From: Polynucleobacter sp. HIN7 | GTDB taxonomy: Bacteria > Pseudomonadota > Gammaproteobacteria > Burkholderiales > Burkholderiaceae | Length of the DNA: 64,000 nucleotides | NCBI RefSeq assembly: GCF_030297595.1 | Contig: NZ_AP028138.1 | Location: 1,054,001-1,118,000, forward strand | Direction of reading: 5' to 3' | Shown: piece after piece, positions 25,594 through 34,918 of the stretch | Numbering within the stretch: position 1 is the stretch's first letter | Layout: each line of letters begins with the position of its first letter | The notes under the pieces: generated by a model | Told to the model about the DNA's origin: nothing | Database searches by the model: none | What the model saw: only the letters and a program-made list of their open reading frames with translations | Program-made: the position numbers and the translations under genes

Positions 25594-26436
25594 CTAGGCG
25601 CTTTCAGAGTCCGACCAAACTACGCTTTGGTTTCGCCCTCTCTGCTTAGCCCGATACATTGCTAAATCAGCTTGCTGAAAATATTTATTTGCTAAGTCCT
25701 TGTGGATTAAATCCAGCTCTTGTTCAGGATCGAAAATAGAAATTCCACTACTAATTGTGATTTTTATTGGCTCATGATTGACGCGTGCTATAACGTGATC
25801 CTGTAATGCTTTACGAAGACGCTCAGCAATTTCAAGAGCATCAGCTTCATTGGTAGCTGGCAGGATTACCAAAAACTCCTCACCGCCAACCCGGCCTAAG
25901 ATATCAATATCACGCAATCCCTCTTGATAGAAAGCGACTAAATTTTTTAGCACAACATCTCCTACCAAATGCCCATAGCGATCATTCACAAACTTGAAGT
26001 GATCAATATCCATCATGACGAGCGCTAATGGCTGGTGATTACGAAAACTACGACTGATCTCTTGCTCCAAGCGATGAAAGGTTTCTTGGCGTCTTAAGGC
26101 ACCTGTCATAGCATCTGTTTTGGCATCGAGCTCGAAAATATGACCTTGATCTTCCAGTGATGTATAGATCCGAATCATGTAATACATGCCGATCATAATG
26201 AGCCCTGAAATTACTACTGCCTTTATCGCATCAATCTCATTAAAAATCTTACCTTCCAAAGGCGACACCAAAGGATGTATTCGTGTTAACGCCATCATCA
26301 AAAATCCCAACATTAAAAATAAACAGGGGATTCGGTAAATGGTTGCTTTGCGAAAAAGCTGAAAAGAAAAATAAACCGCTATTATCTGAAACAATAAAGA
26401 TATGACATACAAACTTACGACGATGTTATGTGTCAT
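25594..26436 (-). CDS. Membrane-bound diguanylate cyclase (GGDEF)
   Basis: A 280-residue protein with about three N-terminal membrane helices (residues 5-28, 36-54 and 70-92), a short coiled linker, and a GGDEF domain from about 105. The active site is GGEEF at 184-188, and the inhibitory I-site RDID at 175-178 lies exactly five residues before it, so it should make c-di-GMP from two GTP with product feedback. No extracellular sensor domain is present. Its start overlaps the stop of the upstream HD-GYP gene by four bases: synthesis and breakdown are encoded in one operon. Confidence 0.93.
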   Translation of the reverse strand: MTHNIVVSLYVISLLFQIIAVYFSFQLFRKATIYRIPCLFLMLGFLMMALTRIHPLVSPLEGKIFNEIDAIKAVVISGLIMIGMYYMIRIYTSLEDQGHIFELDAKTDAMTGALRRQETFHRLEQEISRSFRNHQPLALVMMDIDHFKFVNDRYGHLVGDVVLKNLVAFYQEGLRDIDILGRVGGEEFLVILPATNEADALEIAERLRKALQDHVIARVNHEPIKITISSGISIFDPEQELDLIHKDLANKYFQQADLAMYRAKQRGRNQSVVWSDSESA

Positions 26437-27608
26437 TCGGTTGGTGCCATTATTTTTTGAAATTCATCTTGTTCAAGCAGTTGGCATGCCACCTCACAGA
26501 TAGCCGGATCTAAAGTTTTACCCGCCTCAGCCTTAACTTGAAGGATTGCTTTTTCCAATCCTAAACCAGGACGATATGGTCGATGAGAGGATATCGCCTC
26601 AATCGTGTCAGCAACAGCTAATATTTTCGCCTCCGGGATAATTGAGTCTCCAGATAATTTATTAGGGTAGCCACTTCCGTCAAGGCGCTCATGGTGCTGA
26701 TAAACCGCTTGTGCAATCGGCCATGTAAATGGAATATCTTTGAGTATGTTGTATCCGGTCTTTGGATGCTCTTTGATTAAAGTCATCTCTATCTCAGTGA
26801 GCATTGAGGGCTTTGTTAAAATTTCGGCAGGCGTAGCAATCTTCCCGATATCATGAACTAGTGCAGCAAGATATAGTCCTTTTATTCTCTTTTCCCCCCA
26901 ACCCAATTTTCTTGCAATTGCTTGGGATAGTAAGGCGACCTTTTTTTGATGTCCTGCTGTATAGGGGTCTCGCCATTCCATTGTTTTTGAGATTGCCTCA
27001 ATGGTTGCCTTTAAGGAATCAACTAATTGAGTATTTAATTGTTCGCGCTTGGTGATTTCTTCATCAAGCAGGCGTTGCTTTTCAATAGCCGCGAGTCCAA
27101 AGCCAATCTCTTTAGCCAAACTCTCAAATAATTGAACCTCAATCTCACTAAACGCATTTGGCAGATTGGCATAGACCGTAAGCGCACCAATTGCTTGGGG
27201 TTCATGGTTTTTAATTGGAACAGCAATCACTGAGCGAATGCCATATAGTTTAGAGCGCTCTCGCCAAGGTAAAAAGCGAGGGTCATTCTCAGAATCCGCA
27301 ATCAAAACAGGCAAACTGGTTTGAATACAAAGACCGGTGGGTCCTGATGTGTCAGGCGACCATTTCACATCAATTCCCTTGGCGTAATCTGCTGCTGCGC
27401 CATGCGTACCGATTAACTGAACGGTTTTTAGATCGTCATGCATAGCCAGACCAACCCAAGCCAGTATATAAGGTGATTGATTAACGATTGCGTTACAAAC
27501 ACCTTCGATGAGCTCATCCCGGTTGTTCGAGTGAACTAAAGCAGAGGATGCCTTCGCGTACGCAAGTAGCGCCCAGTTTTGCTTCTGCAGATCATTAAGA
27601 CTTTCCAA
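26433..27608 (-). CDS. GAF/HD-GYP cyclic-di-GMP phosphodiesterase
   Basis: A 391-residue cytoplasmic protein: a GAF domain at about 20-175, a coiled linker (176-205) and an HD-GYP domain at about 206-385. The metal-site HD is His252-Asp253 (LVHDIGKIATPAEIL), and HHERLDGSGYP at 305-315 carries the GYP signature, so hydrolysis of c-di-GMP is likely. The GAF ligand is unknown. It is the first gene of a two-gene operon with the diguanylate cyclase and is divergent from the glycan synthase, whose start is 147 bases away. Confidence 0.93.
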   Translation of the reverse strand: MESLNDLQKQNWALLAYAKASSALVHSNNRDELIEGVCNAIVNQSPYILAWVGLAMHDDLKTVQLIGTHGAAADYAKGIDVKWSPDTSGPTGLCIQTSLPVLIADSENDPRFLPWRERSKLYGIRSVIAVPIKNHEPQAIGALTVYANLPNAFSEIEVQLFESLAKEIGFGLAAIEKQRLLDEEITKREQLNTQLVDSLKATIEAISKTMEWRDPYTAGHQKKVALLSQAIARKLGWGEKRIKGLYLAALVHDIGKIATPAEILTKPSMLTEIEMTLIKEHPKTGYNILKDIPFTWPIAQAVYQHHERLDGSGYPNKLSGDSIIPEAKILAVADTIEAISSHRPYRPGLGLEKAILQVKAEAGKTLDPAICEVACQLLEQDEFQKIMAPTE

Positions 27609-27720
27609 CGCTTGACTACCTATTCATTGGATTAAAGTTCAATGATACGCTGGAAACTACTAATTTCGATGGATAAGTCAATCAAAATCGCCATACATGC
27701 GTAATTAAGTCAGGCTCTTG

Positions 27721-27726
27721 TATAAT
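27721..27726 (+). promoter_or_regulatory. -10 element of the GT2 synthase operon
   Basis: A perfect TATAAT 29 bases before the synthase ATG. The -35 region is weak at any normal spacing, which suggests an activator. No clear ribosome site precedes the ATG. Confidence 0.5.
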
Positions 27727-27755
27727 GATCCAGAGCAGCGTGTTAACCTGAATTC

Positions 27756-29060
27756 ATGGCTTATCAAACAATCAAAGCCAAATACGTGATCTGCCTCATG
27801 GCGGCACTTGCCTGGATGGTAATCTCGATTTGGTTATCACTACCGTGGTACCAAGATCTTTCTCAGGTTATTGGCTGGCCACTCGCTATTTTCTTTATCT
27901 CATTTATTGCCATTATTCCGGGCTACATGAATGCGTTTGTGGTTAGCTCCTTGCTGTTTGATAAGCGCCCACCTATCTTACAGGAACAGCACTACCCTCC
28001 CATTACGATTTTGATTGCAGCCTATAACGAGGCTTCTGACATTGCAACGACACTGAATAGTATTTTTCAAGAGGACTATCCCAATGCGGTCCATGTCATT
28101 GTGATTAATGATGGCTCCCGAGATGATACGGCTACTATCGTGAGTCGGTTTATGCCCGATCATCCCCAGCTCCAGTTGATTGATTTACAAAAAAATGGGG
28201 GGAAAGCCAATGCGCTCAATCGTGGGCTAAAGGAATGCACGACAGATATTGTGATCACAATTGATGCAGACTCCTACTTATTAAAAGATGCATTGCGTCA
28301 CCTCGTGGGACGCTACTTGTCGGATCCTAGCAACACTCGCGCAGTTGCTGGCGAAATCTTGATTCGGAATTCACGGGAGAACTGGATTACTAAAGCACAG
28401 GAATGGGATTACTTTTTAGGGATCGCTTCGATAAAGCGGGTTCAGTCACTATTTCAGGGAACCTTAGTCGCACAGGGCGCTTTTTCACTCTATGACCGCA
28501 AGACTGTTGAGACCCTTGGGGGCTGGCCAAATAAGGTGGGTGAAGATATTGTGCTGACCTGGAAAATACTGCTAGCGGGCTATCGAGTAGGTCACGCTGA
28601 GAATGCCTGCGCATTCACAACCTGCCCAAATACGTTAATGAAATTTGTAAATCAACGTCGACGCTGGTCGCGAGGTTTGATTGAGTCCTTTAAAGAAAAT
28701 TGGCCCATTCTTTTTAAGGCTCAAAAAAGCACCCTTTACATTTGGTGGAACACCCTCTTCCCAATCATTGATGTGGCCTACACCTTTGGCTTTATTCCCG
28801 GACTAATCCTTGCTGGCTTCGGTATTTACTGGATCGTGGGCCCAATGACCATTGCCCTAATTCCGATGGCATTTCTACTCAATATTGTGATGTATAACCG
28901 TAGTAAAGCCATGTTTGTTCAAGAAAATCTTCATATCCGAAAAAACTATCTTGGTTTCATTTTCTATGTTTTGGCCTATGGCATGGTGTTGCAACCGGCC
29001 TGTGTTTGGGGATATGTCAGCGAGATTTTTAATCTTCGTAAGCACTGGGGCACCAAATGA
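27756..29060 (+). CDS. Processive family-2 glycosyltransferase (PgaC/BcsA-like synthase)
   Basis: A 434-residue membrane polysaccharide synthase. Two N-terminal helices (about 10-30, 40-66) precede a GT2 domain with DGS at 119-121, DADS at 170-173, GED at 262-264 and QRRRW at 300-304, the D,D,D,QxxRW set of processive synthases; at least three C-terminal helices (about 328-352, 358-382, 402-424) form the channel. It most resembles poly-N-acetylglucosamine synthase PgaC, but no pgaB or pgaD is present, and it has no PilZ domain. Its stop overlaps the start of the barrel gene by four bases. Confidence 0.88.
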   Translation: MAYQTIKAKYVICLMAALAWMVISIWLSLPWYQDLSQVIGWPLAIFFISFIAIIPGYMNAFVVSSLLFDKRPPILQEQHYPPITILIAAYNEASDIATTLNSIFQEDYPNAVHVIVINDGSRDDTATIVSRFMPDHPQLQLIDLQKNGGKANALNRGLKECTTDIVITIDADSYLLKDALRHLVGRYLSDPSNTRAVAGEILIRNSRENWITKAQEWDYFLGIASIKRVQSLFQGTLVAQGAFSLYDRKTVETLGGWPNKVGEDIVLTWKILLAGYRVGHAENACAFTTCPNTLMKFVNQRRRWSRGLIESFKENWPILFKAQKSTLYIWWNTLFPIIDVAYTFGFIPGLILAGFGIYWIVGPMTIALIPMAFLLNIVMYNRSKAMFVQENLHIRKNYLGFIFYVLAYGMVLQPACVWGYVSEIFNLRKHWGTK

Positions 29061-29995
29061 TCAGACTGCTTGGCGGATTCATCCTATTGCTCCTAACAAC
29101 GCAGGTTGGCGCTCAAGATGCAACTCTCAAGCCAAAACATGCCATATCAATTCCAGAAGTGTATGTATCGTCCGATAGTGAGGGCTTTTTAACTCATAAG
29201 TACAAAGCTAGCATCTATCCTCTATATCAGAATGCCGATAACTACACTGGACTGCAATACCAACACAATTACTTTAGTCAAAGTAATTGGAACTCCACCG
29301 CTGAGCAATATACGTTAGTAACCAAGAAAATTAATCCACGCAACGGCCTCGGTTATAACCTTAACCTTGGCTACAACTTGGAGGGCGGCTATAAATTGCT
29401 GACGACTGACAGTAATTACTCCACCATGCTGACTGACACTACGCGGGCAGAGATTATGGTGTTTCGGGATCGAGTAGAAACCCAAAACTCTCTGATTAAT
29501 GGTATTTACTACACCATGGGCGGAATTAGCATTGAACAGCAAGTCATGGAGCGGCTAAGCATTGTATTGTTCGGGGGCAATCTCTACTTCTCAGACACCA
29601 ATACCCGCCCCACCCTGCGTGCCAGAATCATTTACGATCTGATTCCCGATTACGGCATTACAGCGCAGTTGCGATACCGCCAGTATCGCGATACCAATAC
29701 CAATGTCGCGAACAACTACTTCAACCCAGATAGTTATAACGAATCCATGGTAGCCTTGGGGATGCGTCAGCGTATCCAAGGCTGGATGATCAATGGCACT
29801 GCTGGTGTAGGGCAGCAAAGCATTGATCAAGGCCCCAGTACAACTACACAACTCTATGAGTTAGCGCTCACGAGCCCTGTCAATGCGAATGATGTATTCT
29901 TACGAACAAAAGCAGGATATGGCAAATCAGCGGGCTTTTTGGGCCCCAATTATTTTTACCGCTACTTTATGGCTGAACTGATTTTCCCTTTTTAA
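29057..29995 (+). CDS. Outer-membrane beta-barrel coupled to the synthase
   Basis: A 312-residue exported protein with a signal peptide to about residue 19 (QVGAQ), then alternating strands rich in Tyr, Asn and Gly, and a terminal Phe (MAELIFPF), the outer-membrane insertion signal. It lacks the TPR half of PgaA, leaving about enough length for a 12-16 strand barrel. The four-base overlap with the synthase suggests it is the export pore of the polymer. I know no named family for it; the role is inferred from context. Confidence 0.72.
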   Translation: MIRLLGGFILLLLTTQVGAQDATLKPKHAISIPEVYVSSDSEGFLTHKYKASIYPLYQNADNYTGLQYQHNYFSQSNWNSTAEQYTLVTKKINPRNGLGYNLNLGYNLEGGYKLLTTDSNYSTMLTDTTRAEIMVFRDRVETQNSLINGIYYTMGGISIEQQVMERLSIVLFGGNLYFSDTNTRPTLRARIIYDLIPDYGITAQLRYRQYRDTNTNVANNYFNPDSYNESMVALGMRQRIQGWMINGTAGVGQQSIDQGPSTTTQLYELALTSPVNANDVFLRTKAGYGKSAGFLGPNYFYRYFMAELIFPF

Positions 29996-30011
29996 GAATG
30001 GTAGCGAGACA

Positions 30012-30497
30012 ATGAACGACGATATTGAAAAAATCTATGCCAAATTAGTGGCACATGAGACTGAGATCATTAACCTGCGCAAAGGCTACATGATCGTTAA
30101 TGAGCGCTATACCAAAGCACTTGCCTCTCTGAAAGAACTAACCAGCAGTGCTGCTGAAGCTGCCAAGAAAGCTTGCTTAGCAGCCGAACATGCCAAAGGC
30201 GCGACCGAGCGCTGTGCCAATGCCGCTAGAGAGGCAGCCAGTCAATCGGTCATTGCTGCGGCTGAAGCGGCGGCCGAGGCTGCCAAGTTCTCAGCGGAGG
30301 CGGCTATTCAAGCAGCCGCTGCAGCATCCTCGGCAGCAGCAGCGGCGGCGGCTGCAGTTGCCCATCAAGCAGAGGCTTCATCGCTTCAGGCATCGGCTGA
30401 GGCAGCATCGGCAACAAAGCGTGCAGCTGAAGCGGCAGCTGAAGCAGTCAAGCTGGCTAACTTGGCATCTGACTCTGCAAAATCCCTTCGCCCCTAA
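30012..30497 (+). CDS. Alanine-rich coiled-coil protein
   Basis: A 161-residue soluble protein. Residues 1-40 form a mixed helix; from about 45 it is almost all Ala with Glu and Lys at heptad-like spacing, roughly two residues in five being Ala overall, which predicts a long helix or coiled coil. No signal peptide or membrane segment is visible. It is the third gene of the synthase-barrel operon, 16 bases after the barrel, and could be a scaffold. The family is unrecognised and low complexity limits homology claims. Confidence 0.65.
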   Translation: MNDDIEKIYAKLVAHETEIINLRKGYMIVNERYTKALASLKELTSSAAEAAKKACLAAEHAKGATERCANAAREAASQSVIAAAEAAAEAAKFSAEAAIQAAAAASSAAAAAAAAVAHQAEASSLQASAEAASATKRAAEAAAEAVKLANLASDSAKSLRP

Positions 30498-30527
30498 AGC
30501 AATTCTTAGGTACATTTTTTGATTACC

Positions 30528-31601
30528 TCAGGCCCAAAAGGCCTTAATTTGAGCAGCCTCTCTCTTGGACCGCTCATAGCCAGCTCGCAGAGCGGGTTGA
30601 ATTTGACGAGGATCCGTTAGGTTTATCCCATCTGGCGCTCCCGCCACAATCCATTTCACTATGGTGCCAACACTCTCAATATCTTTGATATTTTGTGCCA
30701 TCGGATGCGGAATCTTTGTCAGAATGGGGCCTGTTACACCATCGGTAAGAGTAATCACTAGAGCACGTTTTGATCCGGCCACTACATCAACATGGGCTGG
30801 ATTGGAGCACATTCCACCATCCATACCGTAACGCTGGCCAAGTAAAGTGGGTCCCACGATTCCGGGGAGCGAGCTACTCGCTGCCACGGCATGAGCCAAT
30901 GCAATCTTATTCTTTCGAGCACTAGCTTGACCAACAATTAGCCGTTCACCGGTATAGCAATCAATCGATGATGTGAACATTTTGGGTGTTGGCCAATCTG
31001 TTTTACTATCCCCCGTGAGTAATGCCGCTAGGGCTTCAACTCGGGATCCATTCAAACGGTTATCGGCTGCCAGTGCAGCTCGTCCAATGACTTGCCTTGT
31101 TTCAATGCTGCCATCGGTTGCACTCATATTGATTTCCATCGCTCTGAGCTGACTTGCGTTGGGGTTAGTCGTTGGCGCAAGTTTGGCAAAAATCTTCGGA
31201 AATTCACCAAAGAAATCCATTTCAGAGCGTAAGCGTTTGAAGTGCCCTGACAACAGCGATGAGCCCATGTAGGAACCAGCCGAGGTTCCCACCACCATTT
31301 GAGGTAAGCCGGCCATATCAAGGCCGGCTTCCATTAGGCCGTGAAAGAATCCGCAGTACCAGGCAATGTAATACTCCCCACCACCACCCAATACCATCGT
31401 ACGATCCAAGCCTTTGGCAAGTAGTGAAACCTTAGGTGTCGTAGCAATTGGAATTGACAAACCATCGTTACCAAAGATCTTCTCTGAGATCTGTTCAGCT
31501 CTTTTTGCTAAGCCCTGTGCATGAGCAGTAGATAAATAGGAAGCACTCGCAAGTGCAGGGGCCGCTAGGGAAGAAATTTTTAGGAAGGTTCGACGTTGCA
31601 T
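30528..31601 (-). CDS. Exported patatin-like phospholipase (paralogue 1)
   Basis: A 357-residue protein with a Tat-type signal (RRTFLK at residues 3-8). The patatin fold is shown by the oxyanion loop LGGGGEYY at 71-78, the nucleophile Ser107 in GTSAG and the dyad Asp261 in MDGGM. It probably hydrolyses lipid esters in the periplasm or outside. A paralogue, with the same order of motifs, is at 36051-37148; in neither is the usual Arg of the GGGxRG loop present (Glu instead). It faces the alanine-rich gene convergently. Confidence 0.82.
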   Translation of the reverse strand: MQRRTFLKISSLAAPALASASYLSTAHAQGLAKRAEQISEKIFGNDGLSIPIATTPKVSLLAKGLDRTMVLGGGGEYYIAWYCGFFHGLMEAGLDMAGLPQMVVGTSAGSYMGSSLLSGHFKRLRSEMDFFGEFPKIFAKLAPTTNPNASQLRAMEINMSATDGSIETRQVIGRAALAADNRLNGSRVEALAALLTGDSKTDWPTPKMFTSSIDCYTGERLIVGQASARKNKIALAHAVAASSSLPGIVGPTLLGQRYGMDGGMCSNPAHVDVVAGSKRALVITLTDGVTGPILTKIPHPMAQNIKDIESVGTIVKWIVAGAPDGINLTDPRQIQPALRAGYERSKREAAQIKAFWA

Positions 31602-31703
31602 AGTGTAGTTAATTGAACGGTGAGTTTAAGGATTGAATTAGTCAATAGAATGATAGCAACCCAAGAGACCGCACCCTATAAAAACTACAAGCGCAACGAA
31701 AAG

Positions 31704-31735
31704 AAAAACCCCCGTCATTACTGATGAGGGTTTGG
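31704..31735 (-). terminator. Terminator after the secretory lipase gene
   Basis: On the minus strand AAACCC-TCAT pairs with ATGA-GGGTTT, with three bases (CGG) bulged, around a five-base loop, followed by TTTTTC. It begins about 20 bases after the lipase stop. Confidence 0.65.
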
Positions 31736-31754
31736 TTGCAATCCTCGCGATTGG

Positions 31755-33053
31755 TTAACTTTTGGGACAGCCATTGCCCAAAGACTTGCCTGCGACCCGG
31801 TCCTTCACCCATTGCAAATACATAGGAGCAGATACTCCGGGAGTTGAGAAATGGGTTTGTTGCCCTGGTAATTGAATCCGCTCGATATTGGCACCCATGG
31901 CACACATTTGTTTCTGATAGAGCTCATGCATGATCGGTGGCACCGCGGTATCTTTTGTTCCCCAATAAATGACAACCGGTGCAACCGGCTTTACCGGGGG
32001 AACGCTACCGTCGATCAAGGCTTTTACCCATGCGATCGAATTAATGGGCTTATCTCGAAGAAGCGATTTGAAATCGGCGCCGTAGGCGTAATTAAACGTA
32101 TCCGCAACCACATGCATGCACTTATTCAACAGCACTTGATCAATTACTTTTGCACCCTGATCAGTAAATAAGTCGGTCAGCTTGAGATTGGGGTATGCCG
32201 CTTGGGTACCCCACATCGTCATCGCAAAATGCGAGAAATTGAATACATTGTCAGAGAAGAGCTTAATTAGTCCGTTTAAAGCTTTATCAGCGGTTGCTTG
32301 ATCTTTGTTTGCATTTTGGATCATCACCCCAGCATCCTCGGGTGCCATCGCAACAAAACCAAGCACTTGCAAATCATCAGCAACACTACCCTTCTGGCTT
32401 AAATAATTCCCCAAGCTTGCGGCTGCAATCGTAGCGCCTCCACCTTGAGACCAGCCGTAGAAAATAGTGCGCTTACTTGCGCCTGTATCTTTCATGGAAA
32501 TGGCAGCGCGCGCTGAGTTAATTAAATCACGACCATTAGTGCCAGCCACTGCGTATTGATGTTTACCACCTCCGCCAAGACCCTGATAATCAGTCGCTAC
32601 AACCACATAACCCTCTTTAATAAATTCTTCAAGGTTGGGAATGCCATAGTCTGTCCATGAATTACCGCCAACCAAAAAATACTGATTCAGCGGGGCTGCG
32701 GGGTTGATTACCTGTGAGGGCCCACAATTTTGCGCAGTACCAGTCGTACCATGCGCCCAGGCTAATACGGGACGACCTTCTTTGGGAGCAGCAGCGACCG
32801 GAGCTACCACCAAACCGGTGGAGATAGTAGTACGTCCACCCACGTCCGATGAAATATAAGCAATCTTCCAGGCCTGTGCACCCTTAACCGAAGTCTCAAT
32901 CTTTTCTTGTTTGATGACCTGACCCAACTTACCTTCGGGTTTCATTTTGATGACATCGGCATAAAACGGTAGCATCGGTGGATTAGCGTGCGCCACGGAT
33001 ACAGAAATACTCAATAAGGCACTGACTGCCAGAACTGAAACTAGTTTATTCAT
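31755..33053 (-). CDS. Secretory lipase-family alpha/beta hydrolase
   Basis: A 432-residue exported hydrolase with a signal peptide to about residue 23 (VAHA). The nucleophile elbow GWSQGG places Ser202; WGTKDTAVPP holds the acid Asp and QQTHFSTPG the catalytic His, the order of the fungal-type secretory lipase family (LIP). HGTTGTAQNC is the oxyanion region. It acts on esters outside the cytoplasm. It sits between two patatin-like genes and outer-membrane barrels, consistent with use of external lipids or polyesters; the substrate is inference. Confidence 0.85.
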   Translation of the reverse strand: MNKLVSVLAVSALLSISVSVAHANPPMLPFYADVIKMKPEGKLGQVIKQEKIETSVKGAQAWKIAYISSDVGGRTTISTGLVVAPVAAAPKEGRPVLAWAHGTTGTAQNCGPSQVINPAAPLNQYFLVGGNSWTDYGIPNLEEFIKEGYVVVATDYQGLGGGGKHQYAVAGTNGRDLINSARAAISMKDTGASKRTIFYGWSQGGGATIAAASLGNYLSQKGSVADDLQVLGFVAMAPEDAGVMIQNANKDQATADKALNGLIKLFSDNVFNFSHFAMTMWGTQAAYPNLKLTDLFTDQGAKVIDQVLLNKCMHVVADTFNYAYGADFKSLLRDKPINSIAWVKALIDGSVPPVKPVAPVVIYWGTKDTAVPPIMHELYQKQMCAMGANIERIQLPGQQTHFSTPGVSAPMYLQWVKDRVAGKSLGNGCPKS

Positions 33054-33097
33054 ACAAAACCCTAAGAAATAATTGCGCTAGGTTTGGGTGAAAAGAA

Positions 33098-33943
33098 TCA
33101 CTTCAGAATAATCAGTGTCACCGTTGCTCTAGCACCCCAACCGGATGGACCGCCTGGGGTATTACTGACGTAATACATGGGGCCTGCACCGAAAGAGAAT
33201 GGTAGGCCGCCGATGACTGCCACTTTCGATACTCCAGCATAGAGCGGGTTAGATGTGCGACGGGTGTCATAGTTATAGAGCGCTTCCATATTGGTAGTGA
33301 AGGTCCAAGCTTCTTTGTTGGTATAGGCAATAAATGGCTGACCATATAAATTGTTTTGGGTACCAAAAGCTGGATTACCTCCGACCTCCCATGACTGATA
33401 AGCAAGTAAGCCATAGGTCCATGGACCCTTGCGATTCAGCACTACCCCAGTAACACCCGCACCCGTTTGCTGAGAGCCAAACTTACCGCTATTACCCGAT
33501 GGCGAGACTAGGTAAGGACCAACGCCCCAAATCCATGAAGAGTTTGTGTTTGGTGCATAAAAGGATTCCACGGTGACACTCGCAATACCATATCCTGAGA
33601 ATGGCGACCCCGTTGGACCTTGAACACTCACCTCACGTACACCGGCGACGATGGGTCGCACAATGAAGGTATCTCCACCACCCAAATCAAATGGAATAAC
33701 TGGCTGAAATAGCAAGCTTTGTTCCGAACCAGCTTGATTAACACCGACTCCGCGGCTGTACTGATACTGGGTTTGTACTGAGATCATATTGGCAATCGGA
33801 TTGGCTAATTTCTTGGCAATCGCTACTGTATCAATACCACCTGTTGAAGCTGAGGAAGCGCTTGGTACAGCCTGCTGTGCAATGACAGCACTAGACATTG
33901 CACTCATGATGAGTGCAATACCAATGGTTCTCATGATTGTCAT
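33098..33943 (-). CDS. Outer-membrane beta-barrel, paralogue of 4065-4874
   Basis: A 281-residue exported barrel with a signal peptide to about residue 22. Strands include GVGPYLVSPSG, GSQQTGAGVTG and a W-T-Y-G-L strand, matching the order of the protein at 4065-4874. The ATG at 33943 has AGGA about seven bases upstream. It is followed 44 bases later by the lipase gene on the same strand and preceded by another barrel gene, so the three may form a transcription unit that takes up lipase products; that role is inference. Confidence 0.68.
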   Translation of the reverse strand: MTIMRTIGIALIMSAMSSAVIAQQAVPSASSASTGGIDTVAIAKKLANPIANMISVQTQYQYSRGVGVNQAGSEQSLLFQPVIPFDLGGGDTFIVRPIVAGVREVSVQGPTGSPFSGYGIASVTVESFYAPNTNSSWIWGVGPYLVSPSGNSGKFGSQQTGAGVTGVVLNRKGPWTYGLLAYQSWEVGGNPAFGTQNNLYGQPFIAYTNKEAWTFTTNMEALYNYDTRRTSNPLYAGVSKVAVIGGLPFSFGAGPMYYVSNTPGGPSGWGARATVTLIILK

Positions 33944-33959
33944 AGAAAAGTCCTAGGAA

Positions 33960-34778
33960 TCAGAATTTAAAGGTGATTGCAAGCTGTGGACCTTGCATCG
34001 TAGTCTTTTGCAAGACGCCGCCGGCTTTCATGTCGTAGTACAAAGCACGATAGCTCAATGAGGCATCAATTAACTTACCAAAGGATTTGCCCACACCGAC
34101 CATTGCCTGCCAAGTAATATTCGTCGTACCTCCGCCACTACCGATATCACCATAGAACGGGACATACCAACTCGAATTAGCGATGCGGTAACGCCCTTTG
34201 GCACCAATAATCGGGTCAACCGTCGATGTCGTCTTCGAAATCGTCTCTTTTTCGGGGGTGCCAACTAGATTGCCACTTAATGTCGCAGTAACATCAATGG
34301 CACGAACGCCCAATAAAGCATCTACATAAGCATCTTTGGAGTTGGCTAAGGTGTATGTGGCAGCCCCAGTCAAGATGGTTTGCTGCAAGGTTATTTTGTC
34401 AGCCACAGTCGCAGCGCCCCCTGCAACCGGAATCGAGCCAGAGTTTTGAAGAGTGGCTGATACTAGATCACCCATAATTCCCCACCTGCCATAGTGCGCT
34501 TCGGCAGCAATCATACCGCCAGACTTTAAATTACTTAGAACATTACTCGAGTTGAAGTCTGCTGATCGGGCTAGACCATTATCAAAACCCATCGTGCCTT
34601 TGATTCCTGGCGCCCATAGGTAAGGGGTTATCTCAAAGCGCCATTGATCAGCAACGGGAGGAATCGGATTATCGGTATTGGCAGATGCTGTACCGAACCC
34701 CAGGAGGCAGGCGGTTGCCAACATTGCATGTAAGGGGCTACGAAAAAGATTGAAAGAGGTTGATTTCATAAAGATCAT
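33960..34778 (-). CDS. Outer-membrane beta-barrel protein
   Basis: A 272-residue exported protein with a signal peptide ending near TASA. The mature part starts WRFEITPYLWAPGIKGTMG, a pattern seen in uncharacterised outer-membrane proteins of proteobacteria, and it ends in LAITFKF with terminal Phe. It lies 16 bases upstream of the next barrel gene, in the same direction. The start could also be ATG 34769; neither has a convincing ribosome site. Function unknown. Confidence 0.68.
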   Translation of the reverse strand: MIFMKSTSFNLFRSPLHAMLATACLLGFGTASANTDNPIPPVADQWRFEITPYLWAPGIKGTMGFDNGLARSADFNSSNVLSNLKSGGMIAAEAHYGRWGIMGDLVSATLQNSGSIPVAGGAATVADKITLQQTILTGAATYTLANSKDAYVDALLGVRAIDVTATLSGNLVGTPEKETISKTTSTVDPIIGAKGRYRIANSSWYVPFYGDIGSGGGTTNITWQAMVGVGKSFGKLIDASLSYRALYYDMKAGGVLQKTTMQGPQLAITFKF

Positions 34779-34918
34779 GTTTTTTTAGGATGGATTTAGG
34801 ATATAAATTATATTAAGCATAAATGCCTTATTTTATTACTTTAGTTGCACTGTTTAATCTGTTCTAGAATGAGTTGTTAAACCCATGCTGGTATGCAATT
34901 GATATGGAATAGAGAGAC

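Noticed and set aside
30190-30522. A long Arg/Gln-rich open frame overlapping the alanine-rich gene
   Set aside because: It is the shifted frame of GCx-rich codons; the composition is an artefact of the Ala repeats and it has no ribosome site.
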